From assembly GCA_963676095.1 (NCBI GenBank), contig OY781040.1, positions 7,254,001 to 7,318,000 on the forward strand: a stretch of 64,000 nucleotides of DNA. The letters are read 5' to 3'. This document shows, one piece after another, positions 7,378-15,978 of this stretch. The DNA comes from G963676095 sp963676095. Lineage in GTDB: Bacteria > Bacteroidota > Bacteroidia > Bacteroidales > Prolixibacteraceae. The notes beneath the pieces are model-generated. The model was not told the origin of the DNA. It searched no databases and saw only the letters and a program-made list of their open reading frames with translations. Made by a program: the position numbers and the translations under genes. How positions within the stretch are numbered: the stretch's first letter is position 1; every line of letters starts with the position of its first letter.

Positions 7378-8263
7378 TTTTAACGTGTGTGTAGATTTGC
7401 GTTGATTCCAAACTGCTGTGCCCTAAAAACCGTTTTATCTGTTCCAGTTCCATGCCCGACTGCAAAAGGTGCGTGGCGATGGAGTGGCGGAGTGCATGCA
7501 GCCCGACTTCCTTGTTTATTTCCGCTTTCTCTTTCAGCATCTGAAAACGGTCTGCCATCCCGTTACTTCCCAGCCGGTTTCCCCTGACGGATAAAAACAA
7601 AGCTTTTGCCGGGGATTGCAGGAGGGTTGGCCGGGCAAAATCAACGTAGTTCTGCAGTTCTTCTTTTACGGCTTCGGTCATGGGGACATAGCGTTCTTTG
7701 TAGTTTTTCCCTTTTCTCACATAAACCAGGTCCTTGTTTAAAAGCAGGTCGTTTACATCGAGGTTCAGGCCTTCGTTCCTTCTTAATCCGCAGCCGTAAT
7801 AAACGGCCAGCATTGCCCTGTCCCTTAACCCCAGAACATCGCTGTCGCAGGCCGATTGCAAAGCTTTTATTTCCCCGGTGGTAAAGATGGTTTTTATGTT
7901 CCTGGTTCTTCCCTGCAGTTGGATATCGACCTCAAAACTGTCCTGCCCGGTTTCCCTTAAATAGCGGGTAAAACGCCGTAAGGATTGCTGGTGTGTGCGG
8001 AGCGTGTTCTTGCTTAGTTTGCCGCTGCGGGTCTGGTTTTTTCGGCTTTTCAGGTAGTCGAAGTAATTTAAAACAACCGGCTTTGTGATTTCGGTTACCG
8101 CTGTTATTCCCTGCTTTTCCAGCCAGTTAAAAAACTCACGCACACGCACCGGGTTGTAACTGACAGTGGTCGGTTCAAAGTTCAGTGTCCTGAGCCACTT
8201 CCCGAAGGCTGTTTCCAGCCGGGTAAATTCCGGTGTCTTTACCGTTAGTTTGTGCATTGTCAA
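7361..8263 (-). CDS. Tyrosine recombinase/integrase (XerD-like), copy 1
   Basis: 300 aa. The core-binding domain spans ~10-110 and the catalytic domain ~125-295. All catalytic residues are visible: Arg in CGLRRNE, Lys in VRKGKN, His/Arg in LHALRHS, His in FLGHSS and Tyr in TQIYTH. It should therefore be able to cut and rejoin DNA. It overlaps the degenerate partner downstream. Upstream sits an array of TGTTATACTT repeats. It is the best candidate for the enzyme that inserts the element at the GATTACGG site in rhs. Copy 2 of this gene is broken by an IS. Confidence 0.93.
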   Translation of the reverse strand: MTMHKLTVKTPEFTRLETAFGKWLRTLNFEPTTVSYNPVRVREFFNWLEKQGITAVTEITKPVVLNYFDYLKSRKNQTRSGKLSKNTLRTHQQSLRRFTRYLRETGQDSFEVDIQLQGRTRNIKTIFTTGEIKALQSACDSDVLGLRDRAMLAVYYGCGLRRNEGLNLDVNDLLLNKDLVYVRKGKNYKERYVPMTEAVKEELQNYVDFARPTLLQSPAKALFLSVRGNRLGSNGMADRFQMLKEKAEINKEVGLHALRHSIATHLLQSGMELEQIKRFLGHSSLESTQIYTHVKNEQYG

Positions 8264-8298
8264 AAGCTTTAAAAATACAGGGGGCCTTGCTCTTCCCC

Positions 8299-8434
8299 TG
8301 TTATACTTGTTATACTGTTACACTTCCACTTAAATCACTGATTGTTTGGTTTATAAAACCGGGCTGTGTCCGTGTTATACTTCTGTTACACTTGTGTTAT
8401 ACTTGGGCTTTTGCTTATTTAAGCTGTTATACCT
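8299..8434. repeat. TGTTATACTT direct repeats upstream of recombinase
   Basis: Copies of TGTTATACTT or TGTTACACTT begin at 8299, 8308, 8316, 8373, 8384, 8395 and about 8424. The first three lie in the gap between recombinase and primase; the rest overlap the last codons of the primase. Regular spacing suggests a protein-binding array, for regulation or as replication iterons. Copy 2 has the same at 19577-19712. Confidence 0.7.
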
Positions 8435-11077
8435 CGCTTTTACCTTCTCTAAAATTTCGTCCAAAATGTCGATGCCGGATTTCAGTTTTTCGTATTCGTC
8501 CCAGGCTTTTATCTCGTATTCAAAACCGGTTTTCCGGTTGCCCCCGTTTCGCTGGATATAGCCCCGGCTTTCCAGTTCCCGCAGGTTCCGGTTAATGGTC
8601 ATGGGGTTCATCCGAAAAGCTTCCCGGACTTCTTTGGCGTAAATGGTTTTGGGTTCTTCTTTCTTGTCTGCAAAGGATTTCAGGGACTCGAAGAAGTCGC
8701 GGACTTGTCCGCTCAGCTCGTCCGATTTGCGGAGTAAACTGTCCTTGATTAAAAAGTTCGCCCACTCAATGTCTTCCGGTGTTGTTGTGATGTAGGGTTG
8801 CCCGTTGCCCCCGGTTTTCATTTCCCGTTGGTGCTGGTGGTAAAAGGTGATGATTTCAATCAGGCGTAGATAATGCATGTTGGTACGGAGTTTCTTAAAG
8901 ACACATTCCGGGATGTCTAACATGGTGGCAAAAGGGTTGATGACACGGACTTTCCGTAAAAGCCGCTGGCTGTTCTGCAGCAGCCTTTTGTATTTCTGCT
9001 GCTCCGCTTCGTTCACCATTCCGGCCTGTAGTTTTCGTTGGTAGTCCATCACTTCCCTGGCATGGCCGGGGCTTTCGTCCACGTGCAGCAAAAAGCTGCG
9101 GTTGGCGTTATCTTCATAGATGTTTGATTTGGTGGTTGCGCCGCTTACGCATATTGGCCCTTCTACCATTAAAACCTTTTGAACATTGTTCCCTTTGGCG
9201 TCTTTGTCGGTGGTAAGCTTAGAGATACTTTGCTTGGACATAAATTCCCGAAGCGGTAAAAAAGCATTGTAAACACCCTCCAAATCCTCGATTAACAAAA
9301 GCTTGTGTTTCCAAAAATCTTTGGCCGAGTAGTACAAAGTATTCTCTGTTAAACTGGTTATCGTCCTTACACTTTCTTCCGGTAAACACTCGCTTATCCT
9401 GGTTTGCAAATAGGTTTTCCCGCTGCCGGATTTGCCATAAATAATAGCGTGCAAAGGGTCTTCAGATAAACGGCTCAGATAAAGAAAAAAAAGCAACAAT
9501 CCGTTTTGCTGTTCGCCGATTAAGCCGCTTTTGCCGATGGCTTTCATCGTGTTTTGTACCAGGTTGCCGGTTTGTAAAAAGCGCAGCGCTTCTTTCAGTT
9601 CGGCTGCATTCATCTGGTAAAGTTTCGGCTTTAATGCTTTGCGTTCAGCTTCTATCAGGGTCAGCCGGTAAGTCTCGATTTGGTTTTTCAGGTTCCGGAT
9701 GGTGTTCTTTAAAGCCGTCCCGCTTACTTCCAGTTCCTCGGCTGCGCCTTTGATGTAGCGTTGCAACTGCCCGTTGCTGTACAGGTTCACATCGTCCTGG
9801 AAGTATTTAAAACCGTCGCCTTTAAGCTGTACCAGCAAATTAAGTTTCAACCGGTGGATGTTGTCTTTCTCGATACCGCCCCAGATGATAAAATGAAGGC
9901 CGTGTCCGGCTCCTGACGGATTTTCGGTGTAGGTGATTTTGTCCGGGTTGGTGGTGTTTAAGTTCCCTACTGGTTCCGGTTCCTGCGGTGCTTCGGTGTT
10001 GTTGCCCTGCTTTTCATTTTTATTTGAGATTGGTTTTCGTTCATTGATTAAGTGGGTTAGTATTTCAGGGTCATGCCCTTGCAATAGGCTGTTGATGTCC
10101 TCGTCCTCCGGTGTTTCTACCGCTGTGATTTTCAGGCCGGGCTTAAACTGCAGGAGCTTTTCGGATATCCTGATTATCGCTTCCCTTCCGGCCTGGTCTC
10201 CGTCAAAAAACAGTATCGCTTCTTCCAGTTCCGGCAGTTCCTTTATTGCTTCCTCGATTTCAGTTGTAAACCCATTTGTTCCGTACAAAGAAAGGATAGA
10301 AGCCCCCTCTAAATCTCCCCCGAAGGGTGAGACTTCAAGAAGCGTTGCAGCATCGATGATGCATTCGGTCAGGATTAACTTGGTGGTTTTATCGTGTGGA
10401 TAATTCGGATAGATGCCCTGGTGGTGGCCGTTCAGGTAAAAGTGTTTGCCTTCGCCAGTCGGATTAATGGAACGCCCGTAAATATCGATGATTTGCCCTT
10501 TTTCGTTTTTGGTGAACAGCAGCACACAGTTCCTGAACTTGGGGACGATGCTGTTTTGCCGGGATTCTTTCAGGATACCAAGCTGCAGCCCGCTTTCCTG
10601 TAACTGCTTGTTCCATGTTTTGCCAAAGTCGGTGCCGATGTAGCCAACTTCCAGTTTGTCCGGGTCGAGTTTGCGCTCCCGGATGTAGTCCCGTGCTTTG
10701 GCCGTGCGTTTAAAACTGGCTTTGCTGTCTTGGGCAACTTTGCTTAAAACTGCAATTCTTGGTAGCAGGTCTTTGTCCTGGTTCTCCGGTTTCATTGGCT
10801 GTATCGGTTCATTTAGGTTTGCAAGTGATTTCGCTTTCATAATGGCCTCGTGCTTTGTACAGTTTTCTTTTAACTGGATAAATTCGATTACGTCACCGGC
10901 TTTGCCGCAGCCAAAGCAATGGAAGGTGTTTGTGTTAGTGTAAACTTTCAGGCTCGGGTCTTTGTCGTCGTGGAAGGGGCATTTTATCAGGCTGTTTTTA
11001 TTGGGCTTAAGGTGGTAGTGGCTCAGCACTGTTAAGATGCTTAGGTGTGATTTTATGTCCCGGATTTCCATAGGCAA
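8375..11077 (-). CDS. CHC2 zinc-finger primase fused to an ATPase domain, copy 1
   Basis: 900 aa. A CHC2 zinc finger lies near residues 30-65 (CPFHDDKDPSL, FHCFGCGKAGD) and a TOPRIM-like region near 230-310 (LTECIIDAAT, FFDGDQAGRE). A C-terminal AAA/P-loop domain follows at ~530-720 with Walker A GKSGSGKT and Walker B LLLIEDLEG, then a winged-helix-like tail. This is a typical mobile-element primase of Bacteroidota, likely used to replicate or prime the excised element. It is divergently transcribed from the XRE gene, with suspected operators between. Identical to 19653-22355. Confidence 0.9.
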   Translation of the reverse strand: MPMEIRDIKSHLSILTVLSHYHLKPNKNSLIKCPFHDDKDPSLKVYTNTNTFHCFGCGKAGDVIEFIQLKENCTKHEAIMKAKSLANLNEPIQPMKPENQDKDLLPRIAVLSKVAQDSKASFKRTAKARDYIRERKLDPDKLEVGYIGTDFGKTWNKQLQESGLQLGILKESRQNSIVPKFRNCVLLFTKNEKGQIIDIYGRSINPTGEGKHFYLNGHHQGIYPNYPHDKTTKLILTECIIDAATLLEVSPFGGDLEGASILSLYGTNGFTTEIEEAIKELPELEEAILFFDGDQAGREAIIRISEKLLQFKPGLKITAVETPEDEDINSLLQGHDPEILTHLINERKPISNKNEKQGNNTEAPQEPEPVGNLNTTNPDKITYTENPSGAGHGLHFIIWGGIEKDNIHRLKLNLLVQLKGDGFKYFQDDVNLYSNGQLQRYIKGAAEELEVSGTALKNTIRNLKNQIETYRLTLIEAERKALKPKLYQMNAAELKEALRFLQTGNLVQNTMKAIGKSGLIGEQQNGLLLFFLYLSRLSEDPLHAIIYGKSGSGKTYLQTRISECLPEESVRTITSLTENTLYYSAKDFWKHKLLLIEDLEGVYNAFLPLREFMSKQSISKLTTDKDAKGNNVQKVLMVEGPICVSGATTKSNIYEDNANRSFLLHVDESPGHAREVMDYQRKLQAGMVNEAEQQKYKRLLQNSQRLLRKVRVINPFATMLDIPECVFKKLRTNMHYLRLIEIITFYHQHQREMKTGGNGQPYITTTPEDIEWANFLIKDSLLRKSDELSGQVRDFFESLKSFADKKEEPKTIYAKEVREAFRMNPMTINRNLRELESRGYIQRNGGNRKTGFEYEIKAWDEYEKLKSGIDILDEILEKVKARYNSLNKQKPKYNTSVTEV

Positions 11078-11099
11078 AAATTTGTTGAAAAAAGTTTCA

Positions 11100-11224
11100 G
11101 ATACCTAATTCGGTACAAAGATATATTATAAAATACCACAGACAAACTTTTTAATATTTTTATTTACCTTTTAGAGTACCTATATTTGCAGATAACTCGT
11201 AAAATCAAGTCATTAGGTACCTTA
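11100..11224. promoter_or_regulatory. Divergent XRE/primase control region, copy 1
   Basis: TATATTTG at 11181-11188 is a TAnnTTTG -7 element for the XRE gene. Three related GTACC motifs surround it: ATACCTAATTCGGTAC (from 11100), AGAGTACCTA (overlapping the promoter) and the near-palindrome TTAGGTACCTTAA (around 11213-11225). This fits autoregulation by the XRE protein and control of the primase operon; inferred from sequence only. Confidence 0.6.
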
Positions 11225-11237
11225 AAAGATATACAAC

Positions 11238-11582
11238 ATGTCAACTTTTGGTAAAAAACTCAGGGAATGCAGGGAAGCAAAAGGGCTTTCGCAAAAGGAA
11301 CTGGCCAAGCTCCTTAGTACTTCGTATTCTGTAATCGGTAAATATGAGCGGGATGAGATGCAGCCAAGCATTGAAGCGGCTAAAAAAATAGCAAAGCTGG
11401 TTGGTACAACCGTAGGTTATTTATTGGGGGAAACTGACGAGGAAAATATTCTGAAAGACCCCGAGATGCTTAAACGTCTTAACGAGATTGAAAAAATGGA
11501 AGAGGTCGACAAAGGGCATATCCTTTCAGTGATTGATGGGTTTATCAAGTCAATTAAGATTAAAAATATTGCTGCACTATAA
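11238..11582 (+). CDS. XRE-family regulator, element copy 1
   Basis: 114 aa with a helix-turn-helix in residues ~5-60 (LSQKELAKLLSTSYSVIGKYE) and a conserved tail ending IKNIAAL. It is convergent with the immunity gene and divergent from the primase, so it can sense or control both sides. Identical to 22516-22860. Likely the repressor of excision or replication; the toxin modules of locus 2 carry decayed versions of the same gene. Confidence 0.9.
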   Translation: MSTFGKKLRECREAKGLSQKELAKLLSTSYSVIGKYERDEMQPSIEAAKKIAKLVGTTVGYLLGETDEENILKDPEMLKRLNEIEKMEEVDKGHILSVIDGFIKSIKIKNIAAL

Positions 11583-11589
11583 AAAACAA

Positions 11590-11611
11590 AACCCGGCTGG
11601 ATGGCCGGGTT
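11590..11611. terminator. Terminator between XRE and immunity genes, copy 1
   Basis: AACCCGGC / GCCGGGTT stem with loop TGGATG. It separates the convergent XRE and immunity genes; the same device occurs in every tip module. Confidence 0.8.
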
Positions 11612-11633
11612 CAATTAATCTTCTCTAGATATA

Positions 11634-12233
11634 TTAATCCATTTCTTTCATAACCTTTTCTATTTCATCGTAAAATAGAGTTAAGGCATCGCTGTATTGT
11701 TTTGTACTTATAGCTTTTTCGGATAACATCTTCTTAAAATCGGAGTAACTATATTCTATCATTGATGTCCCTTCCTCTTTAAAATACAGTTCATACCCTA
11801 AATATTGGGCATATTTTTTTAATATGTCTTCATTCTTGCCAAGATACGCAACAACATAAGTAGGAAAACTTAAAACAATTTTTTGACAATAATTACCAAG
11901 TATCTCAGATAATGAACCATCAGCTTTAATGCAGATTTGATTAAAAAGGAAAAAATAAAATGGTGTTGTCTTTTCTTTATCACTGATTGAAGATAACATA
12001 TTCAACAAAGTCGTTGTTTGCCTGTTATCGCCTATTTTAAAATTCCCGTTATAGAACTCAAGCGCATCTTTACTAATATTATCTGAGTTAAGGATGTCAT
12101 TTTTTTGATTTTCGCTCAAATTCTCCCAATAAACAAAGGTCGTATCCGGCAAAGACCTGCTTGGACAGGTACTACTACTTTGAGAACAAGAAAGGAAAAC
12201 AGAACTTAAAATAAAGATTAGTTTCAGTGTCAT
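11634..12233 (-). CDS. Lipoprotein immunity candidate for tip C (orphan copy)
   Basis: 199 aa beginning MTLKLIFILSSVFLSC, a lipoprotein signal with Cys at residue 16, so the mature protein sits in the envelope. Family not recognised. It follows the stop of tip C by 12 bp. A periplasmic anchor is what one expects of immunity to a toxin that attacks peptidoglycan, which is what tip C appears to be. Identical to 22912-23511. Confidence 0.75.
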   Translation of the reverse strand: MTLKLIFILSSVFLSCSQSSSTCPSRSLPDTTFVYWENLSENQKNDILNSDNISKDALEFYNGNFKIGDNRQTTTLLNMLSSISDKEKTTPFYFFLFNQICIKADGSLSEILGNYCQKIVLSFPTYVVAYLGKNEDILKKYAQYLGYELYFKEEGTSMIEYSYSDFKKMLSEKAISTKQYSDALTLFYDEIEKVMKEMD

Positions 12234-12245
12234 AATACCATCCTA

Positions 12246-13016
12246 TTATTTATTATTGTTGTTAAATAAATTGGTTACAAAATTTTGCCAATATTGTAAC
12301 TCATCATCAGGCACTTGGTAGGTCACGTTAATTTCGACATAGTTATTCCCAGTTGGCGTATTAACTTGTTCCAAGTCATCACTAACAGTTACTTGTCCTG
12401 GAACTTCTTGGGTGTCGTTAGCTTCTAAGTTATCGGTAATTTGCTTAAAGGCAGACATATCTGTATCATAAGCACGTAAACATCCATATGTCTTTTTTAA
12501 AGTCGGATTATCAACCGGTTCCCACTTCTTCGTTTTTGAGTTATATTTCTCTTGTCGTCCACCATGTATTCTGATTGAACTTCGTCCAGATTCCTCAATC
12601 TCACCGGATTCACCCTCCATATTTAATCTTGCGTTGGGGCCATATGATGCCCTGCTACCTCCTGTTAACCATGCATTATCGTCTGGAATATCATAAACTC
12701 CAAGGGGAGTATCTGCCCCTGTTTTTGTTCTATCACGCCCATTCACGCCTTCAGCACGTACATTAAATCGATATACCTCATTGCCACTCCTGTCTGTTAC
12801 GATTGCAACCCCATAACCATGTTTTTTCCTATTATTGTAAACATGAACTGTTACATCCCACTTCCCATTAGGGTCAATTCTAAGAATTGGGTTATTTCTT
12901 ACGTAGTTATATGGTGTCCAGTTGGGTAATTTTTCGGCTAAAGCATCTACGCAATGAAACCGGGCTAAAGCTGGGTCGTACATTCGAGCTCCGTAATCGT
13001 AATCCCTTACTTGCAA
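12246..13016 (-). CDS. Orphan Rhs tip C with L,D-transpeptidase (YkuD) domain
   Basis: The core remnant DYDYGARMYDPALARF is followed by a YkuD-like catalytic domain: TPLGVYDI, then IRIHGG and the signature KTYGCLRAYD, with His ~151 and Cys ~179 as the presumed catalytic pair. From YDYG on it is identical to the C-terminus of the full-length Rhs at 23524-26949, but without core or signal peptide and with only a TTG start. It is therefore the tip carried by copy 1, displaced when copy 2 arrived or arose. Confidence 0.85.
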   Translation of the reverse strand: MQVRDYDYGARMYDPALARFHCVDALAEKLPNWTPYNYVRNNPILRIDPNGKWDVTVHVYNNRKKHGYGVAIVTDRSGNEVYRFNVRAEGVNGRDRTKTGADTPLGVYDIPDDNAWLTGGSRASYGPNARLNMEGESGEIEESGRSSIRIHGGRQEKYNSKTKKWEPVDNPTLKKTYGCLRAYDTDMSAFKQITDNLEANDTQEVPGQVTVSDDLEQVNTPTGNNYVEINVTYQVPDDELQYWQNFVTNLFNNNNK

Positions 13017-13543
13017 AAATGAGCTGTCCCCAAAAACCGTTACTGCCGGTTTTCAACCAGTTCAAAGAACGCTTTAATGCTCCTAAAAGTAACATTTTTA
13101 TTTTTCAATTGAACAGCTTTCAGTTGAAAAGAAAAAAGCTGATGTATCTGCTGATGATGATGATGGGCTGTTGGAACGGGAAATAACCCTTGCCAGACCT
13201 TTCCGGTTGCTGGCCTGGTTTCCGGGTTATTCCCGTTTCAACAGTTTCTTCAGGGTGGCGCTGGTGGTTTGGGCGGGTGATATCCTTCCCGGTGGGCGGG
13301 TTTGGAGTACAACTGTTTCAACGGGCGGTGCGTGGGGGCGCGGCTGTGCAGCATAATGTGCTTATAAGACAGCTTTGGTGTGTGTGTTGGCTCTTGCGGC
13401 TGTTTTATAAGAACACACTATGTAACTTAGCTTGGGGCATAAATTTTTTGGCGTGGTTTTTTGCCAGCGGGGCGCATGGGAAAACTGCAAAAAACATGAC
13501 GAAAAATTTATGCGGAAGGGATGGGGAGCGTGGGCTGTGGGTA
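12999..13543. repeat. Hairpin-rich noncoding element end, copy 2
   Basis: Same sequence as 5861-6405 displaced by 7138 bp, with the same five inverted repeats. It separates the degenerate recombinase gene of copy 2 from the displaced tip C of copy 1. Confidence 0.75.
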
Positions 13544-14515
13544 TTAGTAGTTGTTCAGCGGATGGTGGATGTTCAAAGCTTCCTGTAAATCTTCTAAGTT
13601 GTTGGTCTGGTAACGTTCGGTTGTGCTGACATACCGGTGACCGGCTTTGTATTGGACATTTCTCACATCTTCGGTTTTTAACCATTCGGCAATCACACTT
13701 TGCCGGATTTGCCCGCAGCTTTTGACTTTCGGGTTTATCTGCTGCAAAGCTTTGATTAAATGGTGCTGGCTGTTTTTGATGTTGGCCGAGCCGTTGACAC
13801 TTATTATCAGTTGGTTTTCCAAACGTTTAAAATCGGGCTTTGCCGCTTTTCTTCCCGACCATTTCGGGGTCTTTCGGATTGCCTTTAAGATGGCCGGCCT
13901 TGTTTGGTTTAAGTATTCCTGCAGTTCGATGATTTGGTTTGCTGCCAGTTCCAAAACCCTTCCGTTGCTGTGTTTTCCTCCCGGTATTTCTATTTTACCC
14001 GATTTCAGTTTCAGGTGTCCCGGTTCCAGTTTGTGCAGTTCATCGGTGGTTACTGCCTGGTTGATTAGCAGGCTTAAAATAACTTTGTTCCTGGTAGTCC
14101 GGAGGTCATACGGTTGGTAGTTGTTGTAAAGTTCCTGCAGCTCTTTTTTGTCCAGTAAATTATTTGGGACACCGGTCTTTTTGCCTTTTAAGAACAGGCC
14201 GGATGCCGGGTTCTTTACCGCTTCGCCTTTGCTTTGCAGGTAGTCGTAATATTTGCGGATGGCGGCCAGTTTCCGGTTGATTAGTTTGGTGCTGTCGCCC
14301 TGTTCCCGGCAATCGTCAATGTAAACCAGCAAATCGTTGTAACCGACCTCTCCGGGCTTTTGTCGTTTTTGCCAGTTCAAAAAATAAGCGGTGTAGTTCT
14401 TAAACTGCCGGATGGTATTGGATTCATATCCCTGTTTCTCCAGGTAAGTCCCAAACGGTTTCAGCATCCCGCCAAATTCCTTTTTCAAATGGCTGTATTT
14501 ACCCATATTGCTCAT
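13544..14515 (-). CDS. Degenerate tyrosine recombinase (XerC-like partner), copy 2
   Basis: 323 aa, identical to 6406-7377: the first catalytic Arg and the box His are lost, GHRY and TERY are retained. Its upstream partner is interrupted by the IS21-type element, so transcription from the usual side is probably impaired here. Confidence 0.85.
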   Translation of the reverse strand: MSNMGKYSHLKKEFGGMLKPFGTYLEKQGYESNTIRQFKNYTAYFLNWQKRQKPGEVGYNDLLVYIDDCREQGDSTKLINRKLAAIRKYYDYLQSKGEAVKNPASGLFLKGKKTGVPNNLLDKKELQELYNNYQPYDLRTTRNKVILSLLINQAVTTDELHKLEPGHLKLKSGKIEIPGGKHSNGRVLELAANQIIELQEYLNQTRPAILKAIRKTPKWSGRKAAKPDFKRLENQLIISVNGSANIKNSQHHLIKALQQINPKVKSCGQIRQSVIAEWLKTEDVRNVQYKAGHRYVSTTERYQTNNLEDLQEALNIHHPLNNY

Positions 14516-14822
14516 TTTTAACGTGTGTGTAGATTTGCGTTGATTCCAAACTGCTGTGCCCTAAAAACCGTTTTATCTGTTCCAGTTCCATGCCCGACTG
14601 CAAAAGGTGCGTGGCGATGGAGTGGCGGAGTGCATGCAGCCCGACTTCCTTGTTTATTTCCGCTTTCTCTTTCAGCATCTGAAAACGGTCTGCCATCCCG
14701 TTACTTCCCAGCCGGTTTCCCCTGACGGATAAAAACAAAGCTTTTGCCGGGGATTGCAGGAGGGTTGGCCGGGCAAAATCAACGTAGTTCTGCAGTTCTT
14801 CTTTTACGGCTTCGGTCATGGG
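14499..14822 (-). pseudogene. 3' part of XerD-like recombinase, split by IS21
   Basis: Codes for the last ~106 residues (from MTEAVKEELQ), with the HxxR, GH and Tyr motifs but without the first Arg and the core-binding domain. The other part is at 18957-19541. The ATG at 14819 is an internal Met, so an isolated C-terminal domain could be made but would not be a full integrase. Confidence 0.9.
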
Positions 14823-15013
14823 TTTCCGCGTCGGCCTGATGTGTTACCATCTGACGGGAAAAAACGGAACCACCCTTTTGTGATCCCCGTCTAATGGGTC
14901 ATTGGCGGGATTGTTTTTTGTGTATTTGCGATACTGATTTTTGATTTCGTTTTGGGATTTCTCACAGAGATGGTTATCATCGGGCCATGTGAGCCAGAGG
15001 GAAGCCTCTTGCC

Positions 15014-15048
15014 TGTTTTTAAACGGGTTCGATGCCCGTTTAAAAACA
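15014..15048. terminator. Strong terminator hairpin after istB
   Basis: TGTTTTTAAACGGG pairs perfectly over 14 bp with CCCGTTTAAAAACA, loop TTCGATG. It lies ~90 bp past the istB stop. The IS left end beyond it (14823-15013) holds no convincing gene. Confidence 0.8.
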
Positions 15049-15135
15049 AAAAAGACGCCGGACATGTGACTGCCGGCGCCTGCGGCTGACCATCGGTTTA
15101 ACGTTTCACCCCGGGTCGCCTCTTGCCAAAGTCGG

Positions 15136-15978
15136 TCAGATGGTATCTTTTGGTGCTTGTTCATATTTTTGCTGGAGCAGTTCTCCTTCATACTTACGGT
15201 AACTTGGTCCCCGTACCTCCACGCGTATGGAGTGATGAAAAATACGATCCAGGATGGCCGCAGTGGAGATCGGGTCTCCCAGGTAATCGGCCCAGTCGGA
15301 TTCCTCCACGTTGGTGGTAAATATCAGGGATTTATCCCTGTTGTAACGTTCATTGATTACTTTAAAGAGCAGGTGGGCTTCTTTGGTGACCTCTAACTCG
15401 AGGCGATCATGCCCCATTTCGTCAATGACCAGCAAATCCGGGTTCACGTATTTTCTTAACCTGGCCTGCAGGGTCTTTTCATAGACCCCCTGGTTTAAAT
15501 CGTTTAACATATCCGAACAGGTGGTGTACAGTACCTTATAACATTTTCTGCACGCCAGCAGGGCTAAGGCCATCGCCATGTGCGACTTGCCTGTTCCTGT
15601 CCCGCCGATAAAAAGGATGGACTCTTTGCGGTGGAAGAACTCCAGGGTAGCCAGGTCCATGACCAGGCTTTTTTTTAAACGGGGCTGGAACGAAAAGTCA
15701 AAATCATCCAGCAGCTTGTAAGGCTTAGGCAGTTTGCTTTCCTGTATCCGGTATTGGATACTGCGCTCCCGTTTAGCCCCGGCTTCATTTTGGATCACGC
15801 GGCGGATAAACCCCGCGTAGCCCATGTCCGATTCCGTGGCCTGGCTGATCAGGTGATCATACTCCTTCTCCAGGTATTTTAATCCCAAATACCGGCAGTT
15901 TTCCAAAAAGGCGGTATCCGCTGCGGCCTGTACTTTGGCGTTACTCTTCATGGGAAGTGGTTTTGAAGGTAAAATCAA
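15136..15978 (-). CDS. istB: IS21 helper ATPase IstB
   Basis: 280 aa AAA+ ATPase of the DnaC/IstB type: Walker A FIGGTGTGKSH near residues 118-128, Walker B LLVIDEMGHD near 180, and later TTNVEESDW. IstB oligomers select target DNA and stimulate the IstA transposase. It overlaps istA by 38 bp, the usual coupled arrangement. Confidence 0.95.
   Translation of the reverse strand: MILPSKPLPMKSNAKVQAAADTAFLENCRYLGLKYLEKEYDHLISQATESDMGYAGFIRRVIQNEAGAKRERSIQYRIQESKLPKPYKLLDDFDFSFQPRLKKSLVMDLATLEFFHRKESILFIGGTGTGKSHMAMALALLACRKCYKVLYTTCSDMLNDLNQGVYEKTLQARLRKYVNPDLLVIDEMGHDRLELEVTKEAHLLFKVINERYNRDKSLIFTTNVEESDWADYLGDPISTAAILDRIFHHSIRVEVRGPSYRKYEGELLQQKYEQAPKDTI

Larger units (their letters stand above)
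5861..12998 (-). mobile_element. Rhs tip-carrying integrative element, copy 1 (7138 bp)
   Basis: The bounds are set by the repeated word CCGTAATC at 5853-5860 and 12991-12998, giving a period of 7138 bp. In minus-strand order it holds Rhs tip C, lipoprotein immunity, convergent XRE gene, CHC2 primase/ATPase, tyrosine recombinase, degenerate recombinase and hairpin-rich end. All genes are intact. The recombinase offset to copy 2 (6406 to 13544) is exactly 7138. No element of this design is known to me; the mobile interpretation rests on gene content and the precise repeated junctions. Confidence 0.75.

Noticed and set aside
6406..8263. Host chromosome-dimer XerC/XerD system
   Set aside because: The genes are adjacent, duplicated with the element, and one lacks key catalytic residues; housekeeping xerC/xerD are usually separate and intact.
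5861..12998. Conjugative element or prophage
   Set aside because: No relaxase, mating-pair, capsid or terminase genes; only primase, recombinases, XRE and toxin cargo.
14844..15191. 115-codon open frame at the left end of the IS21-type element
   Set aside because: It runs across the strong terminator hairpin and into istB; composition and lack of motifs suggest a chance frame.
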